Assembly: GCA_017395555.1 (NCBI GenBank)
Contig: JAFPUE010000116.1
Location: 1-32,718 of the forward strand
Reading direction: 5' to 3'
DNA length: 32,718 nucleotides
Source of the DNA: Ruminiclostridium sp.
Lineage (GTDB): Bacteria; Bacillota; Clostridia; Oscillospirales; Ruminococcaceae
The position numbers and the translations under genes were made by a program. Below are positions 25,740 through 32,718 of this stretch, piece after piece. The notes below the pieces were generated by a model. The model did not search any database and was not told the origin of the DNA. It was given only the letters and a program-made list of their open reading frames with translations. Each line of letters opens with the position of its first letter. Position 1 is the first letter of the stretch.

Positions 25740-26525
25740 CTAAACACCTTCAAAGCTGTTTCTTACCTTCGCCACAAGCGCGGTAAATTCGGGAGTGTCT
25801 CTTATCTCCATAGCTCTCGGACGCGGCAGGTCAATGTCTATTACCGCCGAAAGTCTTCCCGGGTGAGGCGACAGCACACATACCCTGTCCGACAGGAAGA
25901 CCGATTCCGAGATGTTGTGTGTTACGAAAATTATCGTTTTGTTAGTCTTGCGCCAGATCTTGAGCAAGTCTATGTGCAGCTTCTCTCTTGTGAACTCATC
26001 AAGCGCCGAAAACGGCTCGTCCATAAGAAGTATCTCGGGCTGTAACGCGAGCGCTCTTGCAATACCGACTCTCTGCTGCATACCACCCGAAAGCTGTCTC
26101 GGGTAATGATCGGCGAATTCCGAAAGTCCGACAAGATCAAGCATCTTTATCGCACGTTCATGCCGCTCGGCTTTGCTTTCATGGATTATCTCAAGCGGAA
26201 GCTCGATGTTCTTTATAACTGTGCGCCATTCGTAAAGCACCGCGCTCTGGAATACCATTCCGTACTTGCGCTTGAGTCTTGCTTCCTTCGGTGTTTCTCC
26301 GCCTATAAGCACCTTGCCGGAAGTTGGTTGCAACAGATCGGCAATGATGCGTAGAAGTGTTGTCTTTCCGCAGCCGGAAGGACCAAGCAGCGAAATGAAC
26401 TCGCCTTTGTGTATGTCCATTGTGACGCTTGTGAGTGCCTGAACTTCTTTGCCGTCCGCTCCGTCGTAGGTCATTCCGACATTATCAAGCATTATTTCTG
26501 CATTATTTAATTTATCATCTTTCAT
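25740..26525 (-). CDS. ABC transporter ATPase
   Basis: The 261-residue product is a nitrate/sulfonate/pyrimidine-type ABC ATPase. Walker A GPSGCGKTT is at residues 48-56, the signature LSGGMQQRVGIARAL near residues 137-151, Walker B ILLMDEPFSALDE near 161-173, and the switch His follows in FVTHNISE. It powers the two permeases encoded downstream. It is the first complete gene of the operon, with a promoter at 26602-26630. ATG 26525 follows AAGGTGA, and an upstream reading frame overlaps its start. Confidence 0.95.
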   Translation of the reverse strand: MKDDKLNNAEIMLDNVGMTYDGADGKEVQALTSVTMDIHKGEFISLLGPSGCGKTTLLRIIADLLQPTSGKVLIGGETPKEARLKRKYGMVFQSAVLYEWRTVIKNIELPLEIIHESKAERHERAIKMLDLVGLSEFADHYPRQLSGGMQQRVGIARALALQPEILLMDEPFSALDEFTREKLHIDLLKIWRKTNKTIIFVTHNISESVFLSDRVCVLSPHPGRLSAVIDIDLPRPRAMEIRDTPEFTALVAKVRNSFEGV

Positions 26526-26577
26526 AACCGATCACCTTCTCGAAAAAGCGAAGGGAGGGCAGCAGCATCGACGCCAT
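26515..26577 (-). promoter_or_regulatory. Possible leader peptide (20 aa) and ribosome-site hairpin
   Basis: The leader from about 26595 carries GGGAGG followed by ATG 26577, giving MASMLLPSLRFFEKVIGYER and a stop at 26515-26517 that overlaps the ATPase start in another frame. GGGAGG can pair with CCTCCC about 22 bases downstream, inside this frame. The spacing of GGGAGG to the ATG is only 3 bases, so translation is uncertain. Coupling of this peptide to ATPase translation is speculation. Confidence 0.3.
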
Positions 26578-26601
26578 TGTCCTCCCGTTCTCTATGGTTA
26601 T

Positions 26602-26630
26602 ATTATATCAGGCACAAATCGCCAAGTCAA
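26602..26630 (-). promoter_or_regulatory. Sigma-A promoter of the pyrimidine transport and catabolism operon
   Basis: On the - strand TTGACT (26630-26625) and TATAAT (26607-26602) are separated by 17 bases. The start near 26595 gives a leader of about 70 bases before ATG 26525. Confidence 0.88.
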
Positions 26631-29153
<2,523 letters not shown>

Positions 29154-29190
29154 GCTTAAATGCCTATACTGCGCTATTTCAAAAAACTTC

Positions 29191-29229
29191 TACCGTCGTA
29201 CTGACCTATAATCTGTACGGTATTTTTTT
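29191..29229 (+). terminator. Intrinsic terminator after the recombinase
   Basis: TACCG-TCG-TAC pairs with GTACGGTA with a three-base bulge, followed by a run of seven T. It lies about 40 bases after the recombinase stop. Confidence 0.65.
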
Positions 29230-29575
29230 ATTTCAGCAACGGAGTCTTTGCCAACCCCCCTGCATTTCTGTCTGCGGCTGCCCGCTGATGTATCTTAGAA
29301 ATACTGCATTTGTTTGGGGTGTCAAGCCCACTTTTCCAAAGGGGGCTTGCGGGGGGTTGGGGGGCAGGGCCCCCTCTCTGAAATCTCTTCCCGAAAACGC
29401 GTCCTTGGATCCAAGGTGAAACCTTGGTCGATGTCCGTCGCTGACCGCTTTTATGCGCGCATCGTGCGCGCTTTGGGCAGTCACGCTCGCAGCCTCCTGC
29501 TGCGGGGCGAAGCTCCGGCGGGGCTTGGGGCAGGGTCCCAAACAGCCGAAGGCAGCAGGTTTTCAGCCAAAACTC
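29230..29575. repeat. GC-rich intergenic repeat-like sequence
   Basis: No gene is supported in this 346-base stretch. It is dominated by short palindromes and G or C runs, such as GGGGGCTTGCGGGGGG, GGGGGCAGGGCCCCC and CCAAGG-TGAAA-CCTTGG (29411-29427). The composition and GGGGGCAGGGC-type motifs resemble the gap at 3420-3470. The ORFs crossing it on either strand look like chance open frames. It is probably a dispersed intergenic element. Confidence 0.5.
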
Positions 29576-30367
29576 TCACAGGCGCAGCAACTCGACTGCG
29601 TTCTTATAGAATATCCTGTCCTTGTCGGAAGCAGGGATATCGAGTTCTTCGACGAGATTTATTTCTTCCTGCGGGTCACTCCACGGGAGATCGCTTGCGA
29701 ACAATATCTTATCCGCACCGTGCTTCTTTACTATCTGCGCAAACACGCTGCGGTCAATATCCTTTGCGACAAAAGCCGTGTCAAAATACACATTCGGCAG
29801 TCCCGCCGCATATTTCAGAACGTGCTCCCACGCGTAGTTGCCGCCCATGTGCGCACCTATGAAGTTCAGCTTCGGGTACATTTCGCTCAGCTCGATAAGG
29901 TCATAGGGCATTGCGCGATGCACCAAAGGCGAAACCGGATCATAGCCCATGTGGAACACAACCGGCAGCCCGAGCTCCTCACAGCGTTTGTATATGCGGT
30001 GGCAGTGCTCATCAAAGATATACACGCCCTGATAATCGTGGTGGAGCTTCACGCCCTTTAATCCGAGCTCCTTAATCCTGTCAAGCTCGTCAAGGGCGGT
30101 TCCTGCAAACGGGTGGACGGTGCCGAACGAAATGATATTCCCTTTGTAAACATCCTTTGCCCAATTGTTGATCGTCTCCTGTTGGGTGGGCTTTGTCGCT
30201 ATCGGGAGCAGCACTCCGTAGTCGATGCCGTTCGCGGTGAGCATTTCGCTTGCTCCCTTTATCGTGCCGTTTGTGTAGCACGGGCAGTCGGCGGTAGCGG
30301 TGAGCTTTGCGATAACGCGCTCCGCGATAGAGTCGGTGTATGCGTGGATATGTGTGTCGATTTTCAT
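29576..30367 (-). CDS. Amidohydrolase-2 (TIM-barrel) family protein
   Basis: The 263-residue product belongs to the amidohydrolase-related (DUF/COG2159-like) family, which includes decarboxylases and lactonases acting on aromatic or acyl substrates. Metal-site motifs are DTHIHAY (residues 4-10), KLHHDYQG, VVFHMGYD, GAHMGGNYAWE and FASDLPWSDP with the catalytic Asp. Length is normal for the short form. It is not clearly linked to the flagellar genes upstream, from which it is separated by two hairpins; the ribosome site is weak. Its substrate cannot be deduced. Confidence 0.87.
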   Translation of the reverse strand: MKIDTHIHAYTDSIAERVIAKLTATADCPCYTNGTIKGASEMLTANGIDYGVLLPIATKPTQQETINNWAKDVYKGNIISFGTVHPFAGTALDELDRIKELGLKGVKLHHDYQGVYIFDEHCHRIYKRCEELGLPVVFHMGYDPVSPLVHRAMPYDLIELSEMYPKLNFIGAHMGGNYAWEHVLKYAAGLPNVYFDTAFVAKDIDRSVFAQIVKKHGADKILFASDLPWSDPQEEINLVEELDIPASDKDRIFYKNAVELLRL

Positions 30368-30383
30368 AACCTATAATTTACAA

Positions 30384-30463
30384 TCCCCCGCACAAACGGC
30401 GGGGGAAAGCCTTTTCTATAATATTTTATCTCCTGTTTTGCTTCTTTTCGCAGCGAAAAGAAG
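30384..30463. other. Two perfect hairpins between the flagellar genes and the amidohydrolase
   Basis: TCCCCCGC pairs with GCGGGGGA (30384-30406, 7-base loop) and CTTCTTTTCG pairs with CGAAAAGAAG (30441-30463, 3-base loop). Neither is followed by a clear T-run on the - strand. They may still end or protect the flagellar transcript. Confidence 0.5.
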
Positions 30464-30481
30464 CGGGGAAACGTCAGTGAA

Positions 30482-30970
30482 TCACAGCCGCCCGTCAAAC
30501 GAACCGCCGGAGCCTCCGAATCCGGAACCGAGCGCCGTGTAGCCGGAAGCCTTCTTCCTGTCGGTGTTGACGTTCTGGAGATCGTAGCGAAGCTCCTTTA
30601 AACGTGCATCTACACGCACGGACGCCTGCTTTTCCTTGTCGGCAACCGCAAGATAAGACGAGTGCATCTTCACCGCCGCCTTGTGTATCTCGCGAAGCTC
30701 GCTTGAAAGACCGAGCGGAACGTGTCCGCCGGTTATCATGCGCCGGATAAGATCGCTCTCCTGTCCGGTGCAGTCCGAGCAGGCAGCGTCAATATCTTCT
30801 CTCGTTCTGCCCACGGCTTCAATGATCTCGCTTCTGCGGGCAACTATCTCATCGAGCGTCTCGTCGATATCGGTGGTGATGATCTCCGTTGTAGCCGCGC
30901 TGTAAAGCTCGGTCAGCCGCGTCATCTCCTCGATATCCCGTATTATTCTGATCTTGGTATCTTCGGTCAT
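30482..30970 (-). CDS. Putative flagellar chaperone (FliT/FlgN-like position)
   Basis: The 162-residue product is mostly helical (residues about 1-135, heptad-like charged repeats) and ends with a Gly/Ser-rich tail (LGSGFGGSGGSFDGRL). It follows fliS by 12 bases in the same operon, where FliT- or FlgN-type chaperones are often encoded. Sequence similarity to a named chaperone is not evident to me, so the assignment rests on position, size and helical content. ATG 30970 follows AAAAGGTGA. Confidence 0.7.
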   Translation of the reverse strand: MTEDTKIRIIRDIEEMTRLTELYSAATTEIITTDIDETLDEIVARRSEIIEAVGRTREDIDAACSDCTGQESDLIRRMITGGHVPLGLSSELREIHKAAVKMHSSYLAVADKEKQASVRVDARLKELRYDLQNVNTDRKKASGYTALGSGFGGSGGSFDGRL

Positions 30971-30982
30971 CGGATCACCTTT

Positions 30983-31354
30983 TCAGACTCTCGGCATTGC
31001 CGCTACCTGCGCGAACGCGTCTCTCAGATCCGCGAACATCGGGAGTAGCTCCTTTATCATTTGTGTGTCCTTCTTGACATTAGCCGTGACGAGCTGTCTG
31101 TTGAAGAAATCATACAGCGCGTCGAGATCCTTCGACATCGGTATCTTCATATCAAGCACCGAGCGAAGCGCGTTTACTATATCCTGTGTTTTCTGGAGCG
31201 ATTTGTTGGCGCTCGCGTAATTCTTTTCGTCTATCGCAATGATAGCAATATTCATCTGTTTCTCTGCCTCGTCGTACAGCTTTACGACGATCTCCATGGG
31301 AGTAAGCGTCTGGAGAGACTGCTTTTTGTATTCCGAATATGCGTTTGCCGCCAT
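30983..31354 (-). CDS. fliS: Flagellar export chaperone FliS
   Basis: The 123-residue helical product binds the flagellin C-terminus in the cytoplasm and keeps it unfolded for export. The N-terminus (MAANAYSEYKKQSLQTLTPM followed by EIVVKLYDEAEKQ) is the classic FliS signature. Length is standard. ATG 31354 follows AAGGAAGGT. It lies downstream of fliD, as in most Firmicutes. Confidence 0.95.
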   Translation of the reverse strand: MAANAYSEYKKQSLQTLTPMEIVVKLYDEAEKQMNIAIIAIDEKNYASANKSLQKTQDIVNALRSVLDMKIPMSKDLDALYDFFNRQLVTANVKKDTQMIKELLPMFADLRDAFAQVAAMPRV

Positions 31355-31379
31355 ATACGATACCTTCCTTTTTTAGGAT

Positions 31380-31407
31380 CTGCAGCCGCACCGCAGTACG
31401 GCTGCAG
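31380..31407 (-). promoter_or_regulatory. Hairpin between fliD and fliS
   Basis: CTGCAGCCG (31380-31388) pairs with CGGCTGCAG (31399-31407) around a 10-base loop. No T-run follows on the - strand, so it is more likely an mRNA structure that sets relative expression than a terminator. Confidence 0.5.
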
Positions 31408-31418
31408 TTATGTTTGTA

Positions 31419-32718
31419 TTACTGGAAATAGGACATGAACTGTGACTGCTGGCTGTTCATCGTGCCGAGAAGCGATTCCATTGAGGAGTATCTCTTCCAC
31501 AGTCTGTTCTGTTCGCTTTCGTAACGCTTGTTGAGAGATGTGATCTTGGACTTTGTTCTCTTGATAGCGTTGTAAAGCTCGTTGTCGGTAGCGGAGGTTC
31601 CGCTCGAAAGACCCGCTTTTCTGATAAGGGAGCCCTTATTGTCGCCCGTGGACTTAACGCCCGCGTCAAGAGCGGCGGAGAACTTCTTCATAATGCCGTT
31701 CTCGCTGTCGGTAAAGAGCTTTTCGATATCGTCGAGGTGTGTCTCTATCGCAGCGTCGAGAGCCTTTTCGTCAATATTGGCGAACATACCGTGCTTGCTG
31801 TAATCCGAGGAAGTCTTGAGACCCATGGAGGACAGCGAGAACACATTTCCGTCAAGTCCTTCGATAGAGCCCATGAGCGCTGTACGCAGGCTCGTCATTA
31901 CCGACGTTGTGGTGCTGTCGTGGTAGAGCAGACCCTTCTTCGCCTTCTCCTCCCACTTTTCCTCCTGCTTTTCGCTTAGGTCAAGGTCTTCCTTATCCGC
32001 ATCCGCAAGGAAGTAGTAGTCCTTTTCGGGCTTCTCGTCGAGATACTTGTAAACGTCCTCGATAAGCTGGTTGTATTCCTTCACGAAGTCCTTTATCAGA
32101 TCCTTGATAGCGGAGGTGTCCTTGCCGATTGAAACGGTAAATTCCTCGCCGACTTTTGCGTTGCCGGAGATCGTGAACGTTGAGCCGTCCGCTTCTATGG
32201 TGTTGCCGTTGCTCTGATAGGTCTTGCCGTTTATCTCGACTTCGAGGTTCTCACCCTTTGTGAAGGTGCCGTTTTTCAGTCCGATAGCCGTAAGCAGATT
32301 GGACTGACCCTTATCGTCGATATCGACTGCGCTGTCAACTCCGTACTTGCTCGCCGTCATGCTGAAAGCGTTGTCGAGCGACGAGTATGTCATCTTGACA
32401 CCCGCCGTGGAAGCATTTACCTTCTTCATCATATCATTCACGGTAGTATCGCCCGAGAATGAGAAGTTAACGCCGTTTATCGAGAAGTTGTAGTTTCCGT
32501 CCTCGTCCGCCGTTGCGCCGATATCGGAGAGCTTGGTGGAGTTCGTGATCTGCGAGATAGCGGTAGTCGCATCGCCCGCCGTGGCTCCGAGAGCCTCCGC
32601 GTTGTTCGCGCTGTCACCCGCAACGGTCATAGCAACATTTACGGGAGTTTTTGTCGTGACCTCGTTGCCGTCCTCGTCGGTGGTGGTGTTCTCCTTGTAC
32701 GCGCTTATCACCGCAGAA
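31419..32718 (-). CDS. fliD: Flagellar filament cap protein FliD (N-terminal part missing)
   Basis: The frame is open through the window edge, so only the last 433 or so residues are visible. FliD caps the filament tip and folds incoming flagellin. Visible parts are the VISAYK region, the middle beta domains (GVNFSFSGDTTVNDMMKKVN, an insertion-type motif, and KTYQSNGNTI), then LIKDFVKEYNQLIEDVYKYL and the C-terminal coiled coil ending RYSSMESLLGTMNSQQSQFM, all typical of FliD. The GTG at 32709-32711 is internal, not the true start. It is followed by fliS. Confidence 0.93.
   Translation of the reverse strand, partial: SAVISAYKENTTTDEDGNEVTTKTPVNVAMTVAGDSANNAEALGATAGDATTAISQITNSTKLSDIGATADEDGNYNFSINGVNFSFSGDTTVNDMMKKVNASTAGVKMTYSSLDNAFSMTASKYGVDSAVDIDDKGQSNLLTAIGLKNGTFTKGENLEVEINGKTYQSNGNTIEADGSTFTISGNAKVGEEFTVSIGKDTSAIKDLIKDFVKEYNQLIEDVYKYLDEKPEKDYYFLADADKEDLDLSEKQEEKWEEKAKKGLLYHDSTTTSVMTSLRTALMGSIEGLDGNVFSLSSMGLKTSSDYSKHGMFANIDEKALDAAIETHLDDIEKLFTDSENGIMKKFSAALDAGVKSTGDNKGSLIRKAGLSSGTSATDNELYNAIKRTKSKITSLNKRYESEQNRLWKRYSSMESLLGTMNSQQSQFMSYFQ

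Noticed and set aside
29233-30061. ORFs crossing the GC-rich gap and the amidohydrolase on the + strand or in other frames
   Set aside because: Low-complexity, palindrome-derived peptides without ribosome sites. The amidohydrolase on the - strand explains the coding signal.

Overview
The window looks like a chromosomal segment of an anaerobic, flagellated Clostridia (Firmicutes), probably in the Oscillospiraceae/Ruminococcaceae. This is inferred from the F-type ATP synthase gene order, strong GGAGG-type ribosome sites, TTGACA-17-TATAAT promoters, an SPETG sortase-anchored protein, a Tn4451/TnpX-like serine recombinase and FliD/FliS. No rRNA, tRNA or CRISPR array was seen.

Layout. (1) 1-5372, + strand: the distal ATP synthase operon atpF(end)-atpH-atpA-[39-aa membrane peptide]-atpG-atpD-atpC. 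The gaps before atpA, atpG and atpD hold hairpins followed by GAAAGG ribosome sites. (2) 5424-6597, + strand: a monocistronic surface protein with its own promoter, signal peptide, C-terminal SPETG anchor and a strong terminator. (3) 14240 down to 6613, - strand: an eight-gene operon with a perfect sigma-A promoter. Its genes encode a degenerate M20 amidohydrolase, a circularly permuted ATP-grasp ligase, an alpha-E protein, a transglutaminase-like protease, an intact and a degenerate aspartoacylase-like protein, a FUSC exporter fused to a degenerate HAD domain, and a class-I glutamine-amidotransferase-like gamma-glutamyl hydrolase. Together they suggest a system that makes, trims and exports an amide-linked small molecule or peptide modification. 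Three of its products carry catalytic domains that have lost key residues. (4) 26630 down to 14347, - strand: an eleven-gene reductive pyrimidine catabolism operon. It encodes an ABC transporter (ATPase, two permeases, a substrate-binding lipoprotein that appears circularly permuted), dihydropyrimidinase, a PreA-type dihydropyrimidine dehydrogenase with a short N-terminal Fe-S domain, a PucR regulator, a class-III aminotransferase, an unknown 140-aa protein, an M20 carbamoyl-beta-alanine amidohydrolase and an iron-dependent alcohol dehydrogenase. The set can be read as uracil to dihydrouracil, N-carbamoyl-beta-alanine, beta-alanine, malonate semialdehyde and 3-hydroxypropionate. (5) 26631-29229: a decayed mobile-element region with a large serine recombinase broken by one in-frame stop. 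(6) 29230-29575: GC-rich hairpin-type intergenic sequence. (7) 29576-32718, - strand: an amidohydrolase-2 protein, then the end of a flagellar operon read fliD (partial)-fliS-putative chaperone.

The most notable observations are the domain-swapped order of the substrate-binding protein, the cpATP-grasp operon with its active/degenerate pairs (the M20 pseudoenzyme's apparent parent lies in the neighbouring operon), the PreA variant without a PreT-type flavin domain, and the small membrane ORF inside the ATP synthase operon.
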